NCBI RefSeq assembly: GCF_003863365.1
Contig: NZ_RQXT01000013.1
Coordinates: forward strand, 62,001-126,000
Reading direction: 5' to 3'
Source: Mesorhizobium tamadayense
GTDB lineage: Bacteria; Pseudomonadota; Alphaproteobacteria; Rhizobiales; Rhizobiaceae
DNA length: 64,000 bases
Made by a program: the position numbers and the translations under genes. The notes under the pieces are model-generated. The model was not told where the DNA came from. It did not search any database and was given only the letters and a program-made list of their open reading frames with translations. Every line of letters starts with the position of its first letter. Positions within the stretch are counted from its first letter, which is position 1. Of the stretch, positions 7,371 to 15,580 are shown piece by piece.

Positions 7371-8568
7371 TGACCGAAAGGTGATGGCCGACTCGCCGGT
7401 CGAGCAGTTCGGCGACGATTTCGGAAATATGAGGCAGCCCTTCCAGCCTCAGATGCGGATTGCTCTGCGATGGGCGGGGCCGGTCCGGCAGTGCCACCAG
7501 TGCATCGGCAAACCGCTGGGAATCCTTGGCTTCTTCCGGCAAAAGCATCTCGATGAGGCCGAGTTCGGCTGCGCGCCGAGCGCGGATCAGTTGTTCCTCG
7601 CGGGGCTCGACGCGCGGCACGATCAGCGCCGGCTTGTCGAAAGACAGTATCTCACAATAGGTGTTGTAACCGCCCATCGCCACTACCGCCTTGGCGCCGG
7701 CAATCAGGTCTTCCATGCGGTTGTCGAACTCGATGATCTTGATGTAGGGGATCTTGGACCCCTTCTTGAGCAGCTTGTTGCGCTTGCGCGCCGGCATGTA
7801 AGGCCCGAGCACGATCAGCGCCCTGTGCTGCAATTGCGGGTCCTGCTGATAGGCATCGATGACGTCGTGAATCAATTCGGCGCCGTCGCCGCCGCCACCG
7901 GTGGTAACGAGGATATAATCGCCCTCGGGCCGGTGGCCGGGCAACTCGTTCCGCTGCAGGCTCCGTTGTAGGAAACCGACGAACCTCATCTTTGCCCTGA
8001 CAGCCGGCGGCACATCCAAGCCGGTCAACGGATCGTAGAAATCCGGCGGGCCATAGGCCCAGACCTTGTCGTAGAACAGGCCTATCTTGCGCATCACATC
8101 CCTGCGTGCCCACTCTGCTTCGAGCAGATGCGGCGCATCCATCACCTCGCGCAGGCCAAGCACAAGCGTGGTGCCCCGCGTCTTGAGGTAGGACAGCGTG
8201 TCCTCGATCTCACCGCGCAGGCCGAGCGGTTCCTTGTCGACGATGAAAATATCCGGCCGGAAGGTCTCGGCTGTGTGGCGGATGATCGACTGGCGCATCC
8301 TTAGCGTCTCATGCAGGTCGATATCCTTTTCCAGCGAGGTGTATTCGCCGTTGCGCAACTTGATGACGCTGGGGATCTTCACGAAGTCGACACGGGCGCG
8401 GTAGTCGAAGGCGCCAGCGATAGGCGCACCCGAAATGATAAGCACCTGAAGTCCGCGGAAATCCTCGACCAGCGAATGCGCGATCGTCCGGCAGCGCTGC
8501 AAGTGGCCGAGCCCGAACGTGTCGTGGCTGTACATGAGAATTCGAGCGTTTTCTGCGTGCTGGGTCAT
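7354..8568 (-). CDS. MurG/GT28-like glycosyltransferase, first gene of the operon
   Basis: 404 aa from the ATG at 8568 (MTQHAENARILMYSH); AAGAGACG upstream may serve as ribosome-binding site. The N-terminal DTFGLGHLQRCRTIAHSLV is the same motif as in the paralogue at 4915-6126. In the C-terminal half YILVTTGGGGDGAEL and GAKAVVAMGGYNTYCEILSF form the GT28-like nucleotide-sugar pocket, followed by PALIVPRVEPREEQLIRA. Two paralogues flanking a GT4 enzyme suggest alternating linkages, which is inference. The upstream region contains a dead nuclease gene, so the promoter must lie within about 100 bp (8569-8671) or inside that relic. Confidence 0.88.
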   Translation of the reverse strand: MTQHAENARILMYSHDTFGLGHLQRCRTIAHSLVEDFRGLQVLIISGAPIAGAFDYRARVDFVKIPSVIKLRNGEYTSLEKDIDLHETLRMRQSIIRHTAETFRPDIFIVDKEPLGLRGEIEDTLSYLKTRGTTLVLGLREVMDAPHLLEAEWARRDVMRKIGLFYDKVWAYGPPDFYDPLTGLDVPPAVRAKMRFVGFLQRSLQRNELPGHRPEGDYILVTTGGGGDGAELIHDVIDAYQQDPQLQHRALIVLGPYMPARKRNKLLKKGSKIPYIKIIEFDNRMEDLIAGAKAVVAMGGYNTYCEILSFDKPALIVPRVEPREEQLIRARRAAELGLIEMLLPEEAKDSQRFADALVALPDRPRPSQSNPHLRLEGLPHISEIVAELLDRRVGHHLSVIEGIN

Positions 8569-8671
8569 TGTTGAACGTCTCTTAGAATTCTCGCGTTGAG
8601 GACCGTGAGCGACCCGCCGGCTTCGAAACCATCCTGGTTTTGAAACATGAGGCCGCAATTTTTAATTTGTA

Positions 8672-9094
8672 TTACTTCTGTGGAATGCCTGTCAGATAGG
8701 CTTTCTGATTGCCAGAGTCCGAAACTAGATGGATTGGCGAATATCGCCTCGGCGGGAGCGGGCCGAGACTCTCTGTTGTTGTTTTGAGATGGATCGAAGG
8801 GGAAAGCGGTGTCCAAATGATCGGCAGAAGTCATCCCTCTTGATTCCAATAAGCTCCGGTCTTTCCGAACTCCATTGGTTTCGGAGCGGTGAAGGCGAAT
8901 TCCGCTATCCTGCCCATATAGCCAATTGCTTGATCGGCATACGAATGGACAAAGTCGCCGGGCGTTGCACGGCGCATATTGTTGTAGAACTCATTTCGCG
9001 CGCCATTGCTCTCGGTCTTGGGGGACCAAAGGTGTTGCCCATCAATCTCTTGACGGGCGGTCTGATTATGATTCGCCGACCAGAACTGAGCCAT
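8672..9094 (-). pseudogene. HNH-type restriction-like endonuclease remnant (nonsense mutation, C-terminus lost)
   Basis: From ATG 9094 the frame reads MAQFWSANHNQTARQEIDG, then HLWSPKTESNGARNEFYNNM, PGDFVHSYADQAIGYMGRIA and GAYWNQEG. This is the N-terminal domain of a family of HNH endonucleases that I know with conserved W-SPK, GARN, PGD-V-S-AD and W-GW motifs. The codon after EG is TGA (8831-8833), where the family has Trp. The same frame continues without shift as LLPIIWTPLSPSIHLK, PPRRYSPIHLV and GNQKAYLTGIPQK and then stops with TAA at 8672. The family's C-terminal HNH catalytic domain is absent. The gene is therefore dead. No partner helicase or methylase is visible. Confidence 0.8.
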
Positions 9095-9836
9095 CTGTCG
9101 CCAAGCTAGCCGGAATTTCGGCAGGAATCGAGTGGATGCCAGCGCTCACAACACACCGCCTGCAGCAGGGTGTGTGTAACACCGGTTGCTTGTCGATCGC
9201 TATGGCCTCTGGCAAATGCCTTAGCTGGGGCGGTGACGGTACTTTTTGAGACGACCTGAGCGCGCCATCGAACGTCGCGAGGTGCAAAAATCGCCCGATT
9301 GGTCCCGATAGTTGGTGAAACCTCAAAATATTTTTCCGGCGATTTTCTCTTTTAAAATCAAAAGCGTAACTTTTTGACGGTCTTGATGTCGGAGGTTGCG
9401 CGATGTTGAAAAATATTTTCTAGTGATTTCAACGGGTTATATGCCATCTGAACAATCGAGTGGGAGTGAGGGCCGGTCGGCAGTGTAGAGCAGCCCGGCG
9501 CCCACTTGGTCTTCGTCCGATGTTGGTTGCTCTTGCGGCTCTCGTCTTCCTTCCAAGCGACTGGACTATCCCCAAGCCCGACTGGAGCCGGGTGTAAAGT
9601 GGCATGCCGTCGTGGAGAGCTACGGCGTAGTCTGGCGTGCAAATCGGCTGGTTGGTCAGCGCCAAAGCAGCTTGGTGCGTTCTGCCTGGGTCTCGACTGA
9701 CCCCGAAGCCGACTTACGCATTGCGTGAAGTGAACGGCAGCTCTGCGCCGCTTATCGGCCTTTCGAGGTAGTGGTCGCCGCGCCCGTATCCAAATTGAGA
9801 CGCGGGCCGCGAGTTGCCTGTCGCGCTACTTGGCCA
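9095..9836. other. 742-bp gene-free region, partly A+T-rich
   Basis: No convincing coding frame on either strand. The part 9320-9430 is clearly more A+T-rich than the surroundings. A plus-strand open stretch near 9575-9725 (reading VKWHAVVESYGVVWRANRLV) has no recognisable family. The region separates the dead nuclease from the downstream end of the catabolic array and looks like decayed accessory DNA. Confidence 0.5.
9324..9430. repeat. pair of similar A+T-rich direct repeats
   Basis: AAATATTTTTCCGGCGATTTTC (in the span 9324-9347) and AAATATTTTCTAGTGATTTC (9408-9430) lie about 84 bp apart in the same orientation. Function unknown; they could belong to a decayed mobile element boundary or an intergenic repeat. 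Confidence 0.35.
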
Positions 9837-10649
9837 TCATGTCGGTTTGTCATCCGGGTGACCGAGTTCGCAAAACCAGCCACCCAGATACTTGACCGAT
9901 GGCTTTGTCGGATCGGGAACGGGCGTCTTCGCCTCGACGGCAGCTCGGAATGGTTCGGCAGTGTCTTGCGGAATAAATCCCAGATGGTTCGCCCCGCTGT
10001 TGTCGACCATCTTCAGCTTGTTGTTGGAAAGACCGAACGAGATGGTGTGGCCGACGCGCGGCGCCGTCAGCGATGCCTCGACCAGGCGCACGCAGTCGGC
10101 GAAGGAGAGATAGGACCACAGCATGCGCCGGTCGGCCGGCTCCGGGAAGGACGAGAAGATGCGCAGGCATACTGTCTCGATGCCGAACTTGTCCCAATAG
10201 AGCCGGCTAAGGCTCTCGACGAAATTCTTCGACACGCCATAGAGGCTGTCGGGCCGCACCGGCGCGTCGACGCCTATATGTGCCTCGACCTCGTGATAGC
10301 CGACGGCATGCACCGAGGAGGCATAGATGACGCGCTTCACGCCGTTTTTCCGGGCGCCTTCGTAAATGTGGTAGGAGCCGCGGATGCTTGAGTCGAGGAT
10401 GGTCTGCCACTCGCATTCGAGCGGCGCGCCGCCGAAATGCACGATCGCGTCGCAGTCCTTGATCGCCGCGATTGTCGCCTCCATGTCGACGAGGTCGAAG
10501 ACTGCTTCTTCCTCGTGCGGCGCCAGATCGCCGAACGGTTCGCGCCCCGCCAGGCGGATCTTGCTTGCCAGCGGCACCAGCCCCTTGCGCAATTGCGAGC
10601 CGAGCCGGCCGGCGGCGCCCGTGATCAGGATACGTTCATAATGCGGCAT
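9837..10649 (-). CDS. NAD(P)-dependent uronate-dehydrogenase-like oxidoreductase (extended SDR)
   Basis: 270 aa from ATG 10649; the open frame extends upstream, but that part overlaps the aminotransferase out of frame. ILITGAAGRLGSQLRKGL is the Rossmann GxxGxxG motif, VIYASSVHAVGYH carries the catalytic Ser, and LYGVSKNFVE the Tyr-x3-Lys pair. The order of motifs and the C-terminus (HLGFIPQDTAEPFRAAVE, VKYLGGWF) closely follow Agrobacterium-type uronate dehydrogenase, which oxidises uronic acids to aldarolactones. It is the last gene of the operon, 4 bp after the aminotransferase stop. Its position suggests a role on the operon's own substrate, so the uronate assignment is by homology only. 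Confidence 0.82.
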   Translation of the reverse strand: MPHYERILITGAAGRLGSQLRKGLVPLASKIRLAGREPFGDLAPHEEEAVFDLVDMEATIAAIKDCDAIVHFGGAPLECEWQTILDSSIRGSYHIYEGARKNGVKRVIYASSVHAVGYHEVEAHIGVDAPVRPDSLYGVSKNFVESLSRLYWDKFGIETVCLRIFSSFPEPADRRMLWSYLSFADCVRLVEASLTAPRVGHTISFGLSNNKLKMVDNSGANHLGFIPQDTAEPFRAAVEAKTPVPDPTKPSVKYLGGWFCELGHPDDKPT

Positions 10650-10653
10650 CACT

Positions 10654-11856
10654 TTACTCCACTTGCGCGACGGCGGCGTTGATCCGCGAGATCGCCTCGG
10701 CCAGCACCTCTTCGCCGGTCGCCGTCGAGATGCGGAAATACGGTGACAGTCCATAGGCGACGCCGGGCACCGACGCCACGCGTGCTTCGTTGAGAAGATA
10801 GTTTGCCACAGCCGCGTCGTCTTCCAGGACGACACCCTTGGGCGTCTTGCGGCCGATCAGACTGGCGCAGCCGATATAGGCATAGAAGGCACCTTCCGGC
10901 GGCGAGAGCGTCAGGCCGTTGATCTTGCGGATGCCGTCCACGACCAGGTTTCGGCGCGCCTCGAAGGCCTGCCGGAAGCGCGCGACTTCATCCTGCGGGC
11001 CGTTGAGCGCGGCGACGGTCGCGGCTTGCGCGATCGAGCAGACGGAGGTGCAGGACTGGCTCTGGATCGTCGACATCGCCTTGACGAGCGGCGCAGGTCC
11101 GGCGGCGTAACCGACGCGCCAGCCGGTCATCGCGTAGGACTTCGAGACGCCGTTGACGATCAGGGTGCGGTCCTTGAGCTCCGGGCACGCCTTGCCGAAG
11201 GACACGAATTCGCGTCCATCGAACAGGATGTGCTCGTAGATCTCGTCGGAGAGGACAAGCACCTGCGGGTGCCTGGCCAGCACCGCTCCAAGCGCCTTGA
11301 GATCAGATTGCGAATAGACCGCGCCGGACGGGTTGCCCGGCATGTTGAGGAAAAGCCATTTCGTACTCGGCGTGATCGTCTTTTCCAGCAGCTCCGGCGT
11401 CAGCCGGAAGCCGGTGGTCTCCGGGCATTCGATGACGACGGGCGTGCCGCCGAGCAGCTTCACCATTTCCGGATAGGAGACGAAATAGGGCGCAGGCAGG
11501 ATCGCCTCGTCGCCGCCCTCCAGCGTCGCCATCAGCGCATTGAAGATGATCTGCTTGGCGCCGTTGGCCACCACGATGTCGTCGGCGGTGTAATTCAGTC
11601 CATTCTCACGGCGGAACTTGCCGGCCACCGCCTCGCGTATTTCGGCCGTGCCGGCGGCGGCGGTATAAAGCGTCTGGCCCGCTTTGGCTGCGAAATGCGC
11701 CGCGTCGATGATGTGGCGAGGTGTGGGAAAATCAGGCTCGCCGAGCCCGAGGTCGATAACATCGACGCCCTTGGCGCGCAGCGCCTTGGCGGCCTGTGAG
11801 GCCGCCATAGAAGCCGAAGGCTTCACCGCCGACAGGCGCGAGGCAACATAGCTCAT
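10654..11856 (-). CDS. class I/II pyridoxal-phosphate aminotransferase (aspartate aminotransferase-like)
   Basis: 400 aa, normal for subgroup I-gamma aminotransferases. VIDLGLGEPDFPTP is the N-terminal signature, VANGAKQIIFNAL the cofactor phosphate region, NMPGNPSGAVYS the substrate/cofactor Asn, and VNGVSKSYAMTGWRVGY carries the PLP-binding Lys in SxxK. The C-terminal FRISTATG holds the carboxylate-binding Arg. Its start overlaps the hydantoinase B stop by 4 bp (ATGA). Such enzymes move amino groups among aspartate, aromatic or other amino acids and 2-oxo acids. In this operon it probably removes or recycles the amino group of the imported compound. Confidence 0.9.
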   Translation of the reverse strand: MSYVASRLSAVKPSASMAASQAAKALRAKGVDVIDLGLGEPDFPTPRHIIDAAHFAAKAGQTLYTAAAGTAEIREAVAGKFRRENGLNYTADDIVVANGAKQIIFNALMATLEGGDEAILPAPYFVSYPEMVKLLGGTPVVIECPETTGFRLTPELLEKTITPSTKWLFLNMPGNPSGAVYSQSDLKALGAVLARHPQVLVLSDEIYEHILFDGREFVSFGKACPELKDRTLIVNGVSKSYAMTGWRVGYAAGPAPLVKAMSTIQSQSCTSVCSIAQAATVAALNGPQDEVARFRQAFEARRNLVVDGIRKINGLTLSPPEGAFYAYIGCASLIGRKTPKGVVLEDDAAVANYLLNEARVASVPGVAYGLSPYFRISTATGEEVLAEAISRINAAVAQVE

Positions 11857-13487
11857 CGGTCGTTCTCCGAGATGTATCCCTTGGATCGGTCGTTGGCCCG
11901 CGCGACGGCGCCGCGCTTGGCCGGATCGCCATAGCCGCCACCGCCCGGCAGTTCGAGGATCAGCCGGCGTCCGGCCGGCACATGCTGCCAGCCCTTTGGG
12001 CGCATCGGCGTGCCGTCGTCCAACCTGACCACGCCGGCGACTCCAGGCTTGCCGCCATTGCGCCCGCGGGCAGGGTGATTGACGCGGTCGAACATCGCCG
12101 AGAAGTCGAATTCATGGCCGTCGGTCGCGGCGATCTCGATGATCTGCCCCAGGCCGCCGCGGAACTCGCCATCGCCGCCGGAATTCGGTCGCAGCTCCTT
12201 GCGCCAGATGACGATCGGACCGGTATGCTCCGTCGCCTCGATCGGCATCGTATGCACACCCGACGGGAAGGCCGTCGCCGACAATCCGTCGAACTCGGGA
12301 CGCGCGCCCATGCCGCCGGAGTTGAACATCAGAACCTCGGCGCGGCGGCCGGAGCCGCCGGCGACCGGGCGTGCCGAGATGTGGATGTTCCACAGCGCGC
12401 CGGCGCCTTCGGCGAGGATCTTGCCGGGCAACGCCTGGGAGATCGCGCCGAGCACGAGATCGGGAACCATGTGGCCGAAGATATGCCTCAGCGCCACCGG
12501 CGCCGGCCGCACGGCATTCAGGATGTTGACCGGCGACGACACGGTGAAGAAGGCGAGCGAGGCAGCATTGTTGGGAATGTCGGGCGCCACCATGCATTTC
12601 AGCGCATAACAGGCATAGGCCTTGCTGTAGATGATCGGGCAGTTGATACCCCAGCGGCTCATCGGGTCGGTGCCGCTAAAATCGACCTCGACATAGTCGT
12701 CGCGGACCGAAACCGTGGCCGCGAGCTTCACGGGCTCATCGTAACCGTCGGTCACCAGCTCGTTCCACCAGCTTCCCTTGGGCAGCGCCTTGATGCGGTC
12801 CAGCATGGCGTCCCGGGTGCGCGAGAAGATGAAGTCGCCGAGCCCGTCCAGCGAGGTCAGGCCGATCTCCTTCATCATGTCGACGAGGCGCCGGTGGCCA
12901 ACTTCGTTGCAGGCGGCGAGCGAATAGAAATCGCCGACGACCTGGTTCGGCTCGCGAACATTGGCGCGCAGGATCCTGACCAGGTCGAGATTGACCTTGC
13001 CCTTTTCCGCGAACTTCATGATCGGGATCTGGATGCCTTCCTCGTAGACCGACTTGCCGTCGGCGCCGAAGCCGCGCCCGCCGACATCGACGACATGCGC
13101 CGTGCAGGCGAAGAAGGCCACGAGCTCGCCGTTCAGGAAGGACGGCGACACCATGGTGATGTCGTGCAGGTGGCCCGTGCCCTGCCAGGGATCGTTGGTG
13201 ACATAGGTGTCGCCCTCGAACATGGTGTCGCGCGGGATCTCGTTCATGAAATGCAGCACCGCCTCGGCCATGGTGTTGACATGGCCGGGTGTGCCGGTCA
13301 CCGCCTGCGCCAGCATCTGGCCGCGCGGGTCGAACACGCCGGCCGACAAGTCGCCGGATTCGCGCACCGAGGTCGAGAAGGCCGTGCGCAGCAAGGTGAG
13401 CGCCTGCTCCTCGACCACCGAGATCAACCGGTTCCACATGACCTGCATGCGGATTTCGGCGATGTTGTTCTTGCCTGGGTCGCTCAT
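11853..13487 (-). CDS. hyuB: hydantoinase B / 5-oxoprolinase family subunit
   Basis: 544 aa from ATG 13487 (MSDPGKNN), the usual length for HyuB. It contains VVEEQALTLLRTAFSTSVRESGD, GTPGHVNTMAEAV and NDPWQGTGHLHDITM in the N-terminal region, and ends with ELPGGGGYGDPAKR, a typical HyuB C-terminal signature. With HyuA it forms an ATP-dependent cyclic-amide hydrolase (N-methylhydantoin, 5-oxoproline or related lactams) or, in some relatives, a carboxylase. The start overlaps the HyuA stop by 4 bp and its stop overlaps the aminotransferase start by 4 bp, so stoichiometric co-translation is likely. The true substrate is not determined. Confidence 0.9.
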   Translation of the reverse strand: MSDPGKNNIAEIRMQVMWNRLISVVEEQALTLLRTAFSTSVRESGDLSAGVFDPRGQMLAQAVTGTPGHVNTMAEAVLHFMNEIPRDTMFEGDTYVTNDPWQGTGHLHDITMVSPSFLNGELVAFFACTAHVVDVGGRGFGADGKSVYEEGIQIPIMKFAEKGKVNLDLVRILRANVREPNQVVGDFYSLAACNEVGHRRLVDMMKEIGLTSLDGLGDFIFSRTRDAMLDRIKALPKGSWWNELVTDGYDEPVKLAATVSVRDDYVEVDFSGTDPMSRWGINCPIIYSKAYACYALKCMVAPDIPNNAASLAFFTVSSPVNILNAVRPAPVALRHIFGHMVPDLVLGAISQALPGKILAEGAGALWNIHISARPVAGGSGRRAEVLMFNSGGMGARPEFDGLSATAFPSGVHTMPIEATEHTGPIVIWRKELRPNSGGDGEFRGGLGQIIEIAATDGHEFDFSAMFDRVNHPARGRNGGKPGVAGVVRLDDGTPMRPKGWQHVPAGRRLILELPGGGGYGDPAKRGAVARANDRSKGYISENDR

Positions 13488-15580
13488 GCCTGGCTGCCTT
13501 TGCGGGTCAGGAGGATCGCGCCGTCGCTCTGGATGACGGCGTCGAAGCTGGTGGTGACGACGGTTGAGGTCTCGCGCTCGACGATGACCGCCGGGCCCGC
13601 GACGCGGTCGCCGGCGCAGAGCGCGTCGCGCTCGACGATGCCGTAGCTGCGCGGCCCGCCGCTGACTGGATCGAAGACCTCGCGTGTCGTCGTCGGCTGG
13701 CTGGTCCGCTTGCCGGTGGTGAGCTCGTGCCTGGTGACAGCGGGCCGAACGTCTGTCGCCTTGACCGACCATGTGACGATCTCGATCTCCAGCCCGTCGA
13801 GCCCTTCGATGGCGCGGCCGAAGAAGCGCTGGTAGTTGGTCTCGAACAGCTCCTTGAGCCTTGCGACCGCGTCGTCGCCGAACGGCTCGTCGGCTAGCGG
13901 CACCGGGATCTCCCAGCCCTGACCGGCGTAGCGCATGAAGGCGGTGATTTCGCAGACGATCTTGCCGCTGGCGCCGGTCCGCACGAAGCTTTCGGCGGAC
14001 GCCTTGAGATCGCCTAGCAAGGCGTTGACTTCAACCGGCTGGAACTTTGACAGCCGAGTCAGCCTCGACGCCAGGGCCTCGTAACCGAACGGAGCCTTGA
14101 GGAAGCCGATCGCCGATCCGACGCCGGCGCCCTTGGGGACCATGCAGCGATCGATGCCGAGTTTCTCGCAAAGCCTTGCGGCGTGGAGAGGGGCCGCGCC
14201 GCCAAAGGCGATCATCAGATTGTCGGAAATGTTCTTGCCGTTCTCGACGGCATGGACGCGCGCGGCGTTCGCCATGTTCTCGTCCACTACCTCGCAGATG
14301 CCGAAGGCCGTCGACATCGCATCGAGCGACAGGCGCTCGCCGACATCGCACATGATGGCCTGCTCGGAAGCGGACGTGTCGAGCCGGATCGCGCCGCCGG
14401 CGAAATTGTGCGCGTCGAGCTTGCCGAGCACCAGGTCGGCGTCGGTGATCGCCGGACGCTTGCCGCCGCGGCCGTAGCAGGCCGGGCCCGGCTCCGAGCC
14501 TGCGCTTTCCGGTCCGGTCTGGATGCGGCCCATCGCGTCGACCCAGGCGATGGAGCCGCCGCCGGCGCCGATCTCGATCATCTCGATCACCGGAATAGAT
14601 ATCGGCATGCCCGAGCCTTTGGAGAAGCGATAAGTGCGCGCCACCTCGAAGGTTCTTGCCGTGCGCGGCGCATAGTCCTCGATCAGGCAAATCTTGGCAG
14701 TGGTTCCGCCCATGTCGTAGGAGACGACCTTTTCCAGGCCGAAGCGCCTGGCGATGTCGGCCGCGAAGATGGCGCCGCCGGCCGGCCCGGATTCGACCAG
14801 CCGCACCGGAAATTCCGAGGCGGTCTCCACCGAGATCAGCCCGCCGCCGGAATGGATCATGAAGACCGGGCACTCGGCGCCCATCTCCTTCAGCCGCGTC
14901 TGCAGGCGGGCGAGATAGTCGGCCATCTGCGGCCGCACATAGGCGTTGGCGCAGACCGTGTTGAAGCGCTCGAACTCGCGCATCTGCGGCGACACTTCGG
15001 CGCCGATCGAAATCGGGATGCTGAGCTTCCTGGAAAGGATCTCGCGAGCTCGCCTTTCGTGGTCCGGATTGGCGTAAGCGTGGATGAAGCCGATCGCCAC
15101 CGAGCCGAAACTGCCGGCTGCGATGCGTTCGGCTATTTCCTCCAGAGCGGCCTCGTCGAGCGGCTGCAGTTCCTGGCCTTCGGCGCCGATGCGGCCCTTG
15201 ACCGTGAAGCGGTCCTCGCGCGGGATCAGCGGCGTCGGCAGTTGCAGATTGAGATCATACTGCTCGAAGCGGTTTTCCGTCCGCATCTCGATCACATCGC
15301 GGAACCCTTCCGTCGTTACCAGCGCGGTCTTCGCGCCACGCCGCTCGATCAGCGCGTTGGTCGCCAGCGTCGTGCCGTGGATGATGATGCCGATTTCGGA
15401 AGGCGAGATTCCGGCATCGCGGATGACGATGGCGATGCCGTCTAGGATCGCCTGCTCGGGAGCAGCGTAGTTGGTCAGCACCTTGGTCGAGAACATCGTT
15501 CCTCTTACGTCGAGGGCGATGTCGGTGAAGGTGCCGCCGATGTCCGCGCCGAGGCGGATGTCGTCAGTTCTGGAGGTCAT
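13484..15580 (-). CDS. hyuA: hydantoinase A / 5-oxoprolinase family subunit
   Basis: 698 aa from ATG 15580. Residues 10-20 (LGADIGGTFTD) form the ATP phosphate-binding loop of the actin-like ATPase fold. IIHGTTLATNALIERRG and VVSYDMGGTTAKICL are further nucleotide-binding motifs, and SEPGPACYGRGG the family signature. The frame stays open well upstream of 15580, but that part is an antiparallel-looking Arg-rich shadow of the ThDP gene, so no fusion exists. Start and stop both overlap neighbours by 4 bp. HyuA supplies the ATP-using half of the HyuAB enzyme, in the cytoplasm. Confidence 0.9.
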   Translation of the reverse strand: MTSRTDDIRLGADIGGTFTDIALDVRGTMFSTKVLTNYAAPEQAILDGIAIVIRDAGISPSEIGIIIHGTTLATNALIERRGAKTALVTTEGFRDVIEMRTENRFEQYDLNLQLPTPLIPREDRFTVKGRIGAEGQELQPLDEAALEEIAERIAAGSFGSVAIGFIHAYANPDHERRAREILSRKLSIPISIGAEVSPQMREFERFNTVCANAYVRPQMADYLARLQTRLKEMGAECPVFMIHSGGGLISVETASEFPVRLVESGPAGGAIFAADIARRFGLEKVVSYDMGGTTAKICLIEDYAPRTARTFEVARTYRFSKGSGMPISIPVIEMIEIGAGGGSIAWVDAMGRIQTGPESAGSEPGPACYGRGGKRPAITDADLVLGKLDAHNFAGGAIRLDTSASEQAIMCDVGERLSLDAMSTAFGICEVVDENMANAARVHAVENGKNISDNLMIAFGGAAPLHAARLCEKLGIDRCMVPKGAGVGSAIGFLKAPFGYEALASRLTRLSKFQPVEVNALLGDLKASAESFVRTGASGKIVCEITAFMRYAGQGWEIPVPLADEPFGDDAVARLKELFETNYQRFFGRAIEGLDGLEIEIVTWSVKATDVRPAVTRHELTTGKRTSQPTTTREVFDPVSGGPRSYGIVERDALCAGDRVAGPAVIVERETSTVVTTSFDAVIQSDGAILLTRKGSQA

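Noticed and set aside
8565-8849. 94-codon minus-strand frame starting MESRGMTS
   Set aside because: Overlaps the dead nuclease in another frame and the glycosyltransferase start; no family resemblance.
9429-9665. 78-codon minus-strand frame (MALTNQPICTPDYAVAL)
   Set aside because: No recognisable motif, no good start signal, lies in decayed DNA; kept only as part of the gene-free strip.
11982-13646. Plus-strand open frame of 554 codons over hyuB
   Set aside because: Antisense shadow; the minus strand carries the intact HyuB with family motifs and operon overlaps.
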